Source: an uncultured Clostridia bacterium
GTDB taxonomy: Bacteria > Bacillota > Clostridia > Christensenellales > Aristaeellaceae
Direction of reading: 5' to 3'
Length of the DNA: 33,893 bases
Assembly (NCBI GenBank): GCA_934670175.1
Contig: CAKUOX010000026.1
Location: 1-33,893, forward strand
Shown one piece after another: positions 7,050 through 15,414 of the stretch. A program made the translations under genes and the position numbers. The notes beneath the pieces were generated by a model, which searched no databases, was not told the DNA's origin, and saw only the letters and a list, made by a program, of their open reading frames with translations. Every line of letters begins with the position of its first letter. Within the stretch, counting starts at the first letter, position 1.

Positions 7050-7868
7050 ATGATACGCCTGATCGCAACAGACCTGGACGGCACGCTGCTTTCCACTGCC
7101 AGCCAGCTGCCCCAGCAGAATATCGACGCCCTGAAGCGCGCCATGAACGCAGGCGTGCGCGTCACCATTTCCAGCGGCCGCATGATTGAGGCCACGCTGC
7201 CCATCGCGCGGCAGATCGGCGTGAACGCGCCGATGTCGCTGTTCAACGGCGCGATGATCTACGATATGGACGCCGACCGTATCCTCGCGGGAAAGACGGT
7301 TCCGCGTGAAGCTGCCGTCGCGGTGCTGAAGCGGCTCGAGGCGCTGGGCGCCTATACCCACGCCTTCCCCGGCCGCGGCTATTATCTTCCGGAGCGCTGC
7401 GCGTGGACGGAGTACTATGAAAACAAGATCGGCGTGCGCGGCACGGCGGTGGGCATGCCGCTTTCGCAGTGGCTGCAAAGCGACGTGTACAAGCTACTGA
7501 CGCTGGGCGAGCCGGAGCAGCTCGACCGCCTGATCGACGTGCTGCAGCCGGATTTTCCGCAGCTGAGCTTCGTGAAATCGGGCAAGACGCACCTTGAGAT
7601 CGTGCTGGCGGGCGTGGACAAGGCGGACGGCATGCGCGGCGTGAGCGCCGCCACCGGTATCGCTCCCGAGGAAATGATGGCGTTCGGCGATGAAATGAAC
7701 GATCTGCCGATGCTGCAATACTGCGGCGTGAGCTACGCCATGGAAAACGCGGTCGAGGGCGTGCGCAGCGCAATAAAGCTGATTGCGCCGAAGAATACCG
7801 ACAGCGGCGTGGCGCGCATCGTGAATATGTATCTGGACGAGGGCAGAATGGGGGTCGAGCAGCGGTGA
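7050..7868 (+). CDS. Cof-type HAD family phosphatase
   Basis: A 272-residue cytoplasmic haloacid-dehalogenase hydrolase of the Cof subfamily, which dephosphorylates sugar phosphates, flavin or other small phosphometabolites. Motif I is DLDGTLL with the nucleophile aspartate near residue 8. Motif II is ISSGR. A C2-type cap spans about residues 80-190. KADG provides the motif III lysine, and the final acidic motif is FGDEMNDLPML. The start ATG at 7050 fits the family N terminus (MIRLIATDLDGT), although the only Shine-Dalgarno-like GGAG lies about 16 bases upstream, farther than usual. It is the first gene of the operon and overlaps hprK by four bases. The substrate is not predictable, but co-transcription with hprK and a glucokinase suggests a sugar phosphate. 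Confidence 0.9.
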   Translation: MIRLIATDLDGTLLSTASQLPQQNIDALKRAMNAGVRVTISSGRMIEATLPIARQIGVNAPMSLFNGAMIYDMDADRILAGKTVPREAAVAVLKRLEALGAYTHAFPGRGYYLPERCAWTEYYENKIGVRGTAVGMPLSQWLQSDVYKLLTLGEPEQLDRLIDVLQPDFPQLSFVKSGKTHLEIVLAGVDKADGMRGVSAATGIAPEEMMAFGDEMNDLPMLQYCGVSYAMENAVEGVRSAIKLIAPKNTDSGVARIVNMYLDEGRMGVEQR

Positions 7869-8806
7869 TCCTGGAAAAGGATTTCGTGGAAGCGCTGGGG
7901 CTCAAGCGCGTGTACGACGCAAAAAAGAAATACCTGCCCATCGAGGTGAGCAATTCCACGCGCCCGGGGCTTCAGCTGGCGGATTACTGGGATTTTTTCG
8001 CCTACGAACGCCCGCAGCTGCTGGGGCTGGTGGAAATGACCTATCTGTCCAGCCTGGATGAGAGCACGCGCCGCGCGCGGCTGACCAAGCTGTTCAATTA
8101 CGACCTGCCCTGCATCGTTATTTGCCGGAACATCCCCTGCTTTGATGAAATGCTGATCCTGGCTGCGGCGCACCATATTCCAATCTACCAGACGCCCAAG
8201 CAGACCACGCGCTTCGAGCTGGAGCTGATTCGCTATCTGAACCAGGCGCTCGCGCCCCATGAAACGCGCCACGGCGTGCTGGTGAACGTATTCGGCACGG
8301 GCGTGCTGATCACCGGCAATTCCGGCGTGGGCAAGAGCGAGGCCGCGCTGGAGCTCATCAAGCGCGGGCATCAGCTGGTGGCGGACGATGTGGTGAGCAT
8401 TCGCCGCCTGAACGAGGGGCAGCTGGTGGGCGAGTCGCCGGAACGCGTGCGCCATTTCATGGAGATCCGCGGCGTAGGCATCATCAATGTACTCAATCTG
8501 TACGGCGCGGGCGCGGTGCAGAATAAAAAGACCATCAACCTGCATGTGCACCTTGAAATGTGGCAGAACGGCAAGGAATACGACCGGCTGGGGCTCACGG
8601 AAAATTACACCGAGATTCTGGGCGTGAAGCTGCCGTCGCTGCTGCTGCCGATCCATCCGGGGCGCAATCTGGCGGTGGTGCTGGAGGTGGCGGCGCGCAA
8701 TTTCCGCCAGAAGCAGATGGGCTACAACGCGGCGATGGATCTGGCGCAGCGCAGCGCCGAGATCGCCGCCCGCGAACAGGACAACGAGGATGAAGGCAAC
8801 GTATGA
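7865..8806 (+). CDS. hprK: HPr kinase/phosphorylase
   Basis: A 313-residue bifunctional enzyme that phosphorylates Ser46 of HPr (and Crh) using ATP or pyrophosphate and removes the phosphate, controlling carbon catabolite repression and PTS activity in low-GC Gram-positives. The N-terminal domain covers about residues 1-130. ETRHGVLV includes the conserved His136. The Walker A loop is GNSGVGKSE at 151-159. VADDVV follows, and the family signature EIRGVGIINV is at 200-209. It begins with GTG at 7865, sharing GTGA with the stop of the HAD gene, with a G-rich binding site just upstream. The ROK glucokinase follows 27 bases later, so sugar phosphorylation and catabolite control are in one transcript. 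CcpA and HPr genes are not in the window. Confidence 0.96.
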   Translation: MILEKDFVEALGLKRVYDAKKKYLPIEVSNSTRPGLQLADYWDFFAYERPQLLGLVEMTYLSSLDESTRRARLTKLFNYDLPCIVICRNIPCFDEMLILAAAHHIPIYQTPKQTTRFELELIRYLNQALAPHETRHGVLVNVFGTGVLITGNSGVGKSEAALELIKRGHQLVADDVVSIRRLNEGQLVGESPERVRHFMEIRGVGIINVLNLYGAGAVQNKKTINLHVHLEMWQNGKEYDRLGLTENYTEILGVKLPSLLLPIHPGRNLAVVLEVAARNFRQKQMGYNAAMDLAQRSAEIAAREQDNEDEGNV

Positions 8807-8833
8807 GCCAGGCGGCGAAAGGAGATAAATAAT

Positions 8834-9790
8834 ATGCTCTATATTGGTATCGACGTGGGCGGCACCACCATCAAGGCGGGCGTCGTGGATGAAAGCGGAC
8901 ATATTCTTCATAAGGATCACTGCGTTTCGCACCTGGGCTGCGGCGCAGAGGCGATGGTCGACGATATGGCGGCGCTGGCGCTGCGCGTGCTGGCCGAAAG
9001 CGGACATACGCTTAATGAGATCGCTTCCGTGGGGCTCGGTATCCCGGGCATGCTCGACCCGCGCACCGGCCGCGTGCCCTTCTGCACAAACCTGAAATGG
9101 CACGACGTGCCGCTGATGGCGCTGATGCGCGCGCGCATCGATAAACCCACCTTCGCCAACAACGACGCTACCGTGGCGGCGCTGGCCGAGCATGTGGCGG
9201 GTGCGTGCAGGGGCGCGAAGGACAGCGTGGTGGTCACGCTGGGCACCGGCGTGGGCGGCGGCGTGGTCATGGACGGCAAGCTGTTCACGGGGCCGCACGG
9301 CGTCGCGACCGAGGTTGGCCATATGATTACCGTGGCGGGCGGCGAGCTGTGCACCTGCGGCAACCGCGGCTGCTGGGAGCGCTATGCCAGCGCTACCGCC
9401 ATTATTCGCGAGGGACGCAAGATGGCCGAAGCGCAGCCGGAGGGCGCGCTGTATCGCGCGGTGGACGGCGACCTGAACCGCATCGAGGCGCGCACCGTGA
9501 TTGATCTGGCCAAGGCGGGGGATCCAGCCTGCGCCGAGCTGTTCGATCGCTATGTGTTCCATCTGACGGTGGGCCTTATCAACCTGATCAATCTGTACGA
9601 TCCGGAGATCATCGCGCTGGGCGGCGGCGTCTCCAAGGCGGGCGACTTCCTGCTGGACAAGGTAAACGCGCTGCTGCCGGACATGATATTCTTTAAATCC
9701 ATGCCCCACGCACGGGTGGTGCTGGCGCAGCTGGGCAACGACGCGGGCATCATCGGCGCGGCCATGCTGGGCAGACAGGAGGAAGTATAA
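8834..9790 (+). CDS. ROK family glucokinase
   Basis: A 318-residue cytoplasmic sugar kinase of the ROK family, probably glucokinase. The ATP-binding DVGGTTIK is at residues 7-14. The sugar-binding/catalytic NND segment is at 109-111. TLGTGVGGG (135-143) is a second phosphate loop. EVGHM (160-164) with H163 and the cysteine cluster CTCGNRGCWE (173-182) form the structural zinc site. There is no N-terminal helix-turn-helix, so it is a kinase rather than a ROK repressor. Ribosome binding site AAAGGAGA precedes the ATG by about eight bases. It is followed with no gap by pepT. N-acetylmannosamine or fructose kinase activity cannot be excluded from sequence, but the motifs and the hprK neighbour favour glucose. 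Confidence 0.93.
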   Translation: MLYIGIDVGGTTIKAGVVDESGHILHKDHCVSHLGCGAEAMVDDMAALALRVLAESGHTLNEIASVGLGIPGMLDPRTGRVPFCTNLKWHDVPLMALMRARIDKPTFANNDATVAALAEHVAGACRGAKDSVVVTLGTGVGGGVVMDGKLFTGPHGVATEVGHMITVAGGELCTCGNRGCWERYASATAIIREGRKMAEAQPEGALYRAVDGDLNRIEARTVIDLAKAGDPACAELFDRYVFHLTVGLINLINLYDPEIIALGGGVSKAGDFLLDKVNALLPDMIFFKSMPHARVVLAQLGNDAGIIGAAMLGRQEEV

Positions 9791-10999
9791 ATGAGAGCGT
9801 ATGAACGCCTGCTGCGCTACGCGCAGTTTGACACCGCATCCTGCGAGAGCAGCGATTCCTGCCCCTCTACGCCCGGTCAGCTGGTGCTGGCGAGGGCGCT
9901 GCGCGACGAAATGCTGGAAATGGGGCTTTCGAACGTGCGCCTGGACGAGCACGGCTACCTTTACGCCGAAATTCCGGTGAACGCCGAGGGCTTTCCCGCC
10001 ATCGGCCTGATCGCGCACATGGACACGGTGGACTGCGTGCCCGTCGTGCCGATGAACGCGCGCATCGTGGAAAATTACGACGGCGGCGATGTGCTGCTGG
10101 CGGGCGGCGAAACGCTGAGCCCCAGGGACTATCCGGAGCTCGCCGCGCGCGCGGGCAAGGATCTGATCGTGACCGACGGCAAGACCCTGCTCGGCGCGGA
10201 TGATAAAGCGGGCGTGGCTGAGATTCTGACCGCCTGCGAGAGCATTCTCGCTGGAGACCGCCCCCACGGCAGGATACTGGTCGGCTTTACGCCGGACGAG
10301 GAAATCGGCCGCGGCGCGGATCTGTTCGATGTGAAGGGCTTCGGCGCGGACTTCGCCTACACCGTAGACGGCGATGCGATCGGCGCCATCGAATATGAAA
10401 ACTTCAACGCGGCGTCGCTGACGCTCAGGTGTCACGGCCGCAGCGTGCATCCCGGCGAGGCGAAGAACAAGCTGGTGAACGCTGCGCTGGTCGCCATGGA
10501 ATTCAACGCCATGCTGCCCGCCGCCGAGCGTCCGGAGCACACCGAGGGGCGCGAGGGCTTCTTCTACCTGTGCGATATTCAGGGCGGCACGGAGGAGGCC
10601 GTGGCGCACTACATCATCCGCGACCACGACCGCGCGCGCTTTGAGGCGCGCAAGGCGCTATCTCAGGCCGCCGCCGCCTACCTGAACGCGCGCTACGGCG
10701 CGGGCAGCGTCGAGGCGGAGATACGGGATTCGTATTTTAACATGCTGGAGGTCATTCAGCCGCACATGCACATCGTGCGCCGGGCAGAGGAAGCGTGGCG
10801 CGCAGTAGGCGTTGCGCCGTTCACGAACCCCATTCGCGGCGGCACGGACGGCGCGCGGCTCTCGTTCGAGGGGCTGCCGTGCCCGAACCTAGGCACCGGC
10901 GGGCTGAATTTCCACGGGCGCTTCGAGTGCATCGCCGTGCAGGATATGGACACGGTGAGCCGCATGCTGGAGGAGCTCGTGTGCATGAAGGAGAAATGA
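9791..10999 (+). CDS. pepT: Peptidase T (tripeptide aminopeptidase)
   Basis: A 402-residue dizinc metallopeptidase of the M20B family that removes the N-terminal residue of tripeptides in the cytoplasm. Metal ligands and catalytic residues are visible in AHMDTVD (75-81; H76, D78), GADDK (D137), PDEEIGRGA (E170/E171) and the DGD segment after FAYTV. The C-terminal RGGTDGARLSFEGLPCPNLGTGG and the late His in FHGRFE are typical. The start codon begins directly after the glucokinase TAA, with AGGAGGA just upstream. The length matches the family (about 405). Its place between glucokinase and dapF indicates a general housekeeping operon for nutrient use. Confidence 0.96.
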   Translation: MRAYERLLRYAQFDTASCESSDSCPSTPGQLVLARALRDEMLEMGLSNVRLDEHGYLYAEIPVNAEGFPAIGLIAHMDTVDCVPVVPMNARIVENYDGGDVLLAGGETLSPRDYPELAARAGKDLIVTDGKTLLGADDKAGVAEILTACESILAGDRPHGRILVGFTPDEEIGRGADLFDVKGFGADFAYTVDGDAIGAIEYENFNAASLTLRCHGRSVHPGEAKNKLVNAALVAMEFNAMLPAAERPEHTEGREGFFYLCDIQGGTEEAVAHYIIRDHDRARFEARKALSQAAAAYLNARYGAGSVEAEIRDSYFNMLEVIQPHMHIVRRAEEAWRAVGVAPFTNPIRGGTDGARLSFEGLPCPNLGTGGLNFHGRFECIAVQDMDTVSRMLEELVCMKEK

Positions 11000-11001
11000 G
11001 C

Positions 11002-11859
11002 GTGAGATTTACCAAGCTGCAGGGCATCGGCAACGATTTTGTTGCTCTGGACGCCGTGCATTTCGACATCCCGAGCCCCGCCGCGCTGGGGCGGGCGCTG
11101 TGTGACCGGCGCTTTGGGATCGGTGCAGACGGCTTGATACTGGCGTGTCCGAGCGCCGCGGCAGATATGCGCATGCGCATCATCAATCCCGACGGCAGCG
11201 AGGCGGAAATGTGCGGCAACGGCATTCGCTGCGCCGCGAAATTCATGTATGATTCGGGGCTCGTGTGCAAGACCGAATTCGACGTCGAAACGCTGGCGGG
11301 CGTCAAGCACATTCGCCTGCAAATGGACGGCGAAAGCGCCGTGGGCGCGACGGTGGATATGGGCGTGCCGCAGCTGACGCCCGAAGCGATCCCCGTGGCC
11401 GCCGACACGAACCTCGTGCACATTTCGCTCGATGGGCGCGACTGCGCCTTCTTCTGCGTCAATACCGGCGTTCCGCACGCCGTGACCTTCGACTATTACC
11501 CCGAAGCGCGCGCCGATTTCTGGCGCTTCGGCGAAATGCTGGAAACGCATCCGCTGTTTCCGAAAAAGACAAACGTGGAATTCTGTCGGGCAGAGGATTC
11601 CGAGAATATTCGCGTGAAGGTGTGGGAGCGCGCCATAGGCCCCACGCTGGCGTGCGGCACCGGCTCCTGCGCGGCGCTGGTCGCGGCGGCGACTCTCGGC
11701 CTGACCGGCCGTTCCGCCAACGTGCACCTGCCCGGCGGCACCCTGCGCGATGAATGGCTGCCCGATGGCCGCATCTTCATGACCGGCCCCGCCCGGAGCG
11801 TGTTCACCGGCGAAATCGCGCTGGAGGATTTTCTGCCGCAGCAGGCTACGGAGCTTTAG
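11002..11859 (+). CDS. dapF: Diaminopimelate epimerase
   Basis: A 285-residue PLP-independent racemase converting LL- to meso-diaminopimelate for lysine and peptidoglycan synthesis. The two catalytic cysteines are visible: C71 in EAEMCGNGIRC and C218 in LACGTGSC. The N terminus KLQGIGNDF is typical. I choose GTG at 11002 because AAGGAG (10988-10993) is then spaced by eight bases and the protein starts MRFTK as in relatives. An ATG at 10996 that overlaps the pepT stop (ATGA) would add two residues, but leaves only two bases after the binding site. It is the last gene of the operon and is followed by a hairpin within a dispersed repeat. Confidence 0.96.
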   Translation: MRFTKLQGIGNDFVALDAVHFDIPSPAALGRALCDRRFGIGADGLILACPSAAADMRMRIINPDGSEAEMCGNGIRCAAKFMYDSGLVCKTEFDVETLAGVKHIRLQMDGESAVGATVDMGVPQLTPEAIPVAADTNLVHISLDGRDCAFFCVNTGVPHAVTFDYYPEARADFWRFGEMLETHPLFPKKTNVEFCRAEDSENIRVKVWERAIGPTLACGTGSCAALVAAATLGLTGRSANVHLPGGTLRDEWLPDGRIFMTGPARSVFTGEIALEDFLPQQATEL

Positions 11860-11889
11860 TTTGTCAAAAGAGATTTCTGAAAAGCAGGT

Positions 11890-11958
11890 GGCCGGGGAAG
11901 AAACTTCCCCGGCCATTGCCATATTCCCGATTTTTGCTGAAATCCTTCGGATTTTCGG
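11890..11958. repeat. Dispersed intergenic repeat copy 1, with terminator hairpin
   Basis: GGCCGGGGAAG (11890-11900) pairs exactly with CTTCCCCGGCC (11904-11914), loop AAA, followed after 16 bases by a T-run. Bases 11931-11958 are identical to 15461-15488, a 28-base match that itself contains the small stem AAATCC/GGATTT. The element sits between the convergent ends of dapF and the LysR gene and probably terminates both. Confidence 0.75.
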
Positions 11959-12010
11959 ACACAAAAACTGCAATGAGACGCCGACAATTCTTTAGAATAC
12001 ACATTTCACG

Positions 12011-12898
12011 TCATTCTCGGGCCAGATCCAGTATGAGTCGATAGAGCCTTTGGGCGGCGATGCTCAACGGCTGCTCTCTGCGGCGAACGATCCGTATCTC
12101 GCGCTCTGGCAGCGGCGCTTCCGTATCGATCACGCAAATGTGCTCGGCGCCCGTCAAAAACGCCTCAGGAATAAAGCCGATCCCAAGATCCGCCTGTATC
12201 ATCGGCAGGATCTGATCCGCCGTAGCCGTTTCCGTCTCCGGCCTGTATTGCAGTCCCCGGCTGGCAAAGAAACTCGAATAGAGCTCAAATGACTTGGTTT
12301 GTGCGCCCAATGAGATCAGCGGATAGCTGAGCAGCTCCTCAAAGCTGACGCTGCGTCCGGCCAGATCCGAAAAGGCGGTGCTGCAAACCGCCACTTCGCT
12401 GAATGTGCTCACCGTCTGTTCCTCCACGGCAGCGCTGACTACCGTGGGCGTGGTAACGAGCACCAGATCGGCTATGCCATTGCGGACTGCGTCGATGGCC
12501 TGCGGCGTGGAATGGTTGCTGATTTTCAGCCGTATGGCTGGATAGAGCGCCCTGTATTTTTTCAGCGCCGGCAGCAATGCACAGTGCAGGGCAAGCTCGC
12601 TCGCCGCAACGTATACCGAGCCGGCCTGCAAATTCCGCGTCTGCATGAGCTCCGCTTCTCCGGCCTCTATATTTTCCACAGCGATTCGCACATGCGCAAA
12701 CAACCTTTCACCCTCCGGCGTGAGCCGCACGCCTCGATTGCTGCGGATAAACAGCGGACAGCCGAGCTCCCCTTCCAGAGCCCTGATCGCGCGCGTCAGG
12801 TTCGGCTGATCGTGCATGAGCATTCTGGCCGCCTGCGTGATGCTGCCACAGCGGGCGACATGGTAAAAAATTCTGTAATAATCATAGCTGATATCCAT
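12011..12898 (-). CDS. LysR family transcriptional regulator
   Basis: A 295-residue LysR-type regulator. Residues 1-60 form the winged helix-turn-helix, with GSITQAARML and the recognition helix region QPNLTRAIRALE, followed by FIRSNRGVRLTPEGE. Residues from about 90 form the substrate-binding-like effector domain. The start at 12898 gives the usual LysR N terminus (MDISYDYYRIFYHVA); an in-frame ATG 54 bases upstream lacks a binding site. It is divergent from the cytidylate-kinase-like/MATE operon, the classical arrangement in which a LysR protein controls its neighbour. A 9-bp inverted repeat at 12930-12974 lies in the shared promoter region. The effector is unknown. Codon use is less GC-rich than in the dapF operon. 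Confidence 0.92.
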   Translation of the reverse strand: MDISYDYYRIFYHVARCGSITQAARMLMHDQPNLTRAIRALEGELGCPLFIRSNRGVRLTPEGERLFAHVRIAVENIEAGEAELMQTRNLQAGSVYVAASELALHCALLPALKKYRALYPAIRLKISNHSTPQAIDAVRNGIADLVLVTTPTVVSAAVEEQTVSTFSEVAVCSTAFSDLAGRSVSFEELLSYPLISLGAQTKSFELYSSFFASRGLQYRPETETATADQILPMIQADLGIGFIPEAFLTGAEHICVIDTEAPLPEREIRIVRRREQPLSIAAQRLYRLILDLARE

Positions 12899-12929
12899 GA
12901 TCTCGCGTTTCGACTTTCTACAATGTATA

Positions 12930-12974
12930 ATTGATATGGCTGTCATATTCATTATATATTATACACATATCAAT
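12930..12974. promoter_or_regulatory. Candidate LysR operator (inverted repeat)
   Basis: ATTGATATG (12930-12938) and CATATCAAT (12966-12974) are exact reverse complements separated by 27 AT-rich bases. The right arm lies between the -35 and -10 of the plus-strand promoter. LysR proteins bind such dyads in divergent promoters. Confidence 0.5.
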
Positions 12975-12988
12975 GTCTGTATTATAAT
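12960..12988 (+). promoter_or_regulatory. Promoter of the cytidylate-kinase-like/MATE operon
   Basis: TATACA (12960-12965), a 17-base spacer and a consensus TATAAT (12983-12988). The weak -35 suits an activator-dependent promoter. Confidence 0.6.
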
Positions 12989-13039
12989 GCTTCTGCGCTG
13001 GAGCGTCAAGGCAAAAACAGCTTCAGGCGAAAGGAACAG

Positions 13040-13681
13040 ATGGGTATGAAGGGAAAGATCATCTGCATCGGCCGGCAATATGGCAGCGGCGGCCGCGAAA
13101 CCGGCGAAAGGCTAGCGCAGCGGCTGGGCATTGTCTGCTATGACAAGCTGCTTATCCGGCAAACCGCACACGAAACCGGACTTTCAGAGGAGATCATCAA
13201 AAGCGACGACGAACGCCCGATCGGTCTGGCATGTATGATTTCAGGGAATCCATTTGCGGACAGTGCGGCGCTCGGCGAAGTCTTCTATTCGGAACGTGAG
13301 CGCGTATACGAGGCGGAGCGCAAGACCATTTTGAGCATCGCCGCGAAGGGTTCCTGCGTGATCATCGGGCGCTGTGCATCCGCGATCCTGCGTGACGCGG
13401 GCTTCGATGTACTTTCGGTCTTTATCTATGCCGATCGCGCGGATCGCCTGCAGCGCATCATGCGGCGCAACGACATCAACGAAAAAGCAGCGGCACATAG
13501 ATTGCAGAAAATGGATGCTCTGCGCCGTCAGTACTTTGATTTTTATACCGGCACTGTGTGGGGAGCGCCGGAAAGCTATGATCTTATGATCTCCACGAGC
13601 TGCTGCGGGATCGACGGCGCGGTGCAGATCATCGAAAAAGCCTTACGAACGGGGGAAGAAACAAATGGCAGCGATCGGTGA
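13040..13681 (+). CDS. Cytidylate-kinase-like family protein
   Basis: A 213-residue soluble P-loop protein of the cytidylate-kinase-like family (Cytidylate_kin2). The nucleotide loop GRQYGSGGRE (11-20) replaces the usual GKS/T ending of Walker A with GGRE, which is typical for this family. YDKLLI follows, then CVIIGRCASAIL, and a LID-like arginine-rich segment ADRADRLQRIMRRND. The housekeeping CMP kinase is a different protein, so this is probably not the essential Cmk; the actual substrate is unknown. AAAGGA precedes the ATG by about four bases. It overlaps the next small gene by 17 bases and heads a three-gene operon ending in a MATE exporter, a pairing common in clostridia. Confidence 0.85.
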   Translation: MGMKGKIICIGRQYGSGGRETGERLAQRLGIVCYDKLLIRQTAHETGLSEEIIKSDDERPIGLACMISGNPFADSAALGEVFYSERERVYEAERKTILSIAAKGSCVIIGRCASAILRDAGFDVLSVFIYADRADRLQRIMRRNDINEKAAAHRLQKMDALRRQYFDFYTGTVWGAPESYDLMISTSCCGIDGAVQIIEKALRTGEETNGSDR

Positions 13682-13916
13682 ATTCATCATGGAGCTCTGT
13701 CTGGTCATCGCCATGCTGACGCTGGTGCTGAATCTCGCGCATAAAAGCTCCGAATGCAGCCATGCGCGGCCACTATCCATAAGCATGGGCATCGGTTTTG
13801 CCGTGGGCATTGCCATTCGCTGCATTTCGGGGGTGAGCGCGCTGCTGATCCTTGATACCATCGGCTTCGTGCTTGCCTGCGCGGCAGCTTTTATGAGCTT
13901 TCAGATCCAAAGATAA
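13665..13916 (+). CDS. Small membrane protein, unknown function
   Basis: An 83-residue protein with two or three hydrophobic segments (about residues 8-25, 42-58 and 60-78) and a short basic tail. The start ATG at 13665 has GGGGAAG upstream and overlaps the end of the kinase-like gene by 17 bases; the next gene starts 15 bases after its stop. This tight placement and the good membrane pattern support a real gene. I do not recognise the family. It might be an accessory subunit of the MATE exporter or an independent membrane protein. Confidence 0.7.
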   Translation: MAAIGEFIMELCLVIAMLTLVLNLAHKSSECSHARPLSISMGIGFAVGIAIRCISGVSALLILDTIGFVLACAAAFMSFQIQR

Positions 13917-13931
13917 AGAGGAAAAGCAGCC

Positions 13932-15299
13932 ATGAATAAAGATCTGACGGTCGGGAGACCAGAAACCGTTTTGCGCCAATTCTGTCTGCCGCTGTTCGGC
14001 AGCATCATCTTTCAACAGCTTTACAACATTGCCGACAGCTTCGTCGCCGGAAAGTTTATCAGCGACAACGCACTGGCCGCCGTGGGCAACAGCTATGAGA
14101 TCACGCTGATCTTCATCGCCTTCGCCTTCGGCTGCAACATCGGCTGCTCGGTCATTGCCGCGCAGCTGTTCGGCGCCAAAAAATACTCCGACATGAAATC
14201 TGCGGTATACACGGCGCTGATCTCCAGCTGCGTGCTCTGTGCAGCGCTGATGCTGGTGGGCACGATCGGCTGCAGCGCGCTGCTGCGCCTGATTAACACG
14301 CCGCAGGAGGTCTTTGCGGATTCGAAGCTCTATCTGGATATTTACATTTTAGGGCTTCCGTTCGTATTTCTATACAATATCGCGACGGGCATTTTTTCGG
14401 CGTTGGGCGATTCCAAGACGCCGTTTATCTTCCTGGCCTGTTCATCGCTTTCCAATATCGCCGTAGATATTTTCTTTGTCACCGCGCTGGGCATGGGCGT
14501 GGATGGCGTAGCCTGGGCGACCTTCCTGTGCCAGGGTGTCAGCTGTGCACTGGCCATCGTGGTTGTATTCCGCCGTTTTCGCAAGATCCAAACCACTGAA
14601 AAGGTCTGCGCATTTTCCTGGAACCATTTTGCGAGCTTTGCCACCGTGGCCGTGCCGAGCATATTGCAGCAGAGCTTTATTTCTGTGGGCAATATCGTGA
14701 TACAAAGCGTCATCAACAGCTTCGGCGCAGCGGTCATGGCCGGTTATTCCGCCGCCGTGAAGCTGAACAACATGGTCATCACCTCGCTCACCACGCTCGG
14801 CAACGGCATTTCCAATTTCACGGCGCAGAATCTGGGCGCAGCGCAGTATGAGCGCATCAAGGCCGGCTTCCGCGCGGGCCTCAAGCTGGTGTGGGCGCTC
14901 TGCCTGCCGCTGGTGCTGCTGTACGCCTTCGCCGGACGCTATCTGGTATATATTTTCCTGGATAGCCCCACCGGACAGGCAATGAACACGGGCATCTCGT
15001 TTCTGCGTATCGTCGCGCCCTTCTACTTCATTGTAGCCGCGAAGCTGGTTTCCGACGGCATTCTGCGCGGCGCCGGACTGATGAAAAAGTTCATGGCTGC
15101 GACCTTTACCGACCTCGCCCTGCGTGTACTGCTGGCGGAAACGCTGTCGCGCACGGCGCTGCAGGTCACGGGCATCTGGCTGTCCTGGCCCATTGGCTGG
15201 AGCGTTGCCGCCGCGCTGTCCATTCTGTTCTATGTCACCGAAAAGTGGGGGCATTCCGTGGTCGGCAAGCTCGCCGTGGGCACGCACAGGGGACATTGA
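13932..15299 (+). CDS. MATE family efflux transporter
   Basis: A 455-residue, about 12-helix multidrug/toxin exporter of the MATE family (DinF/NorM-like), driven by sodium or proton gradients. LFGSIIFQQLYNIADSFVAG near the N terminus and AAVGNSYE are typical of the first bundle. A second internal repeat begins near residue 235 with SILQQSFISVGN and the NSFGAAVMAGYSAAVK segment. AGAGGAAAAG precedes the ATG. It is the last gene of the operon under the LysR regulator, so the regulator may sense a compound that this pump exports. Two more MATE genes follow in the window and are diverged paralogues. Confidence 0.93.
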   Translation: MNKDLTVGRPETVLRQFCLPLFGSIIFQQLYNIADSFVAGKFISDNALAAVGNSYEITLIFIAFAFGCNIGCSVIAAQLFGAKKYSDMKSAVYTALISSCVLCAALMLVGTIGCSALLRLINTPQEVFADSKLYLDIYILGLPFVFLYNIATGIFSALGDSKTPFIFLACSSLSNIAVDIFFVTALGMGVDGVAWATFLCQGVSCALAIVVVFRRFRKIQTTEKVCAFSWNHFASFATVAVPSILQQSFISVGNIVIQSVINSFGAAVMAGYSAAVKLNNMVITSLTTLGNGISNFTAQNLGAAQYERIKAGFRAGLKLVWALCLPLVLLYAFAGRYLVYIFLDSPTGQAMNTGISFLRIVAPFYFIVAAKLVSDGILRGAGLMKKFMAATFTDLALRVLLAETLSRTALQVTGIWLSWPIGWSVAAALSILFYVTEKWGHSVVGKLAVGTHRGH

Positions 15300-15414
15300 C
15301 CACAGGTCGATACACGCTCATCCATTCCTTTTGCCCCGGGCGCGTTGCATTAATGATATATCGCGCAGCGGACGCGGCACTGCGAGTTATGAATGAGCTT
15401 TTTGCCAGGCAGAT

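Noticed and set aside
7733..10627. Long open minus-strand frame (about 964 codons)
   Set aside because: It is antisense to hprK, the glucokinase and pepT and has shadow-frame composition without domains.
10996..11001. ATG at 10996 as dapF start
   Set aside because: It overlaps the pepT stop attractively, but leaves only two bases after AAGGAG; the GTG at 11002 has ideal spacing and gives the usual N terminus. The difference is two residues.
13040..13681. Housekeeping CMP kinase (cmk)
   Set aside because: The P-loop GRQYGSGGRE and operon context fit the cytidylate-kinase-like family rather than Cmk, which has a GPAGAGKST-like loop.
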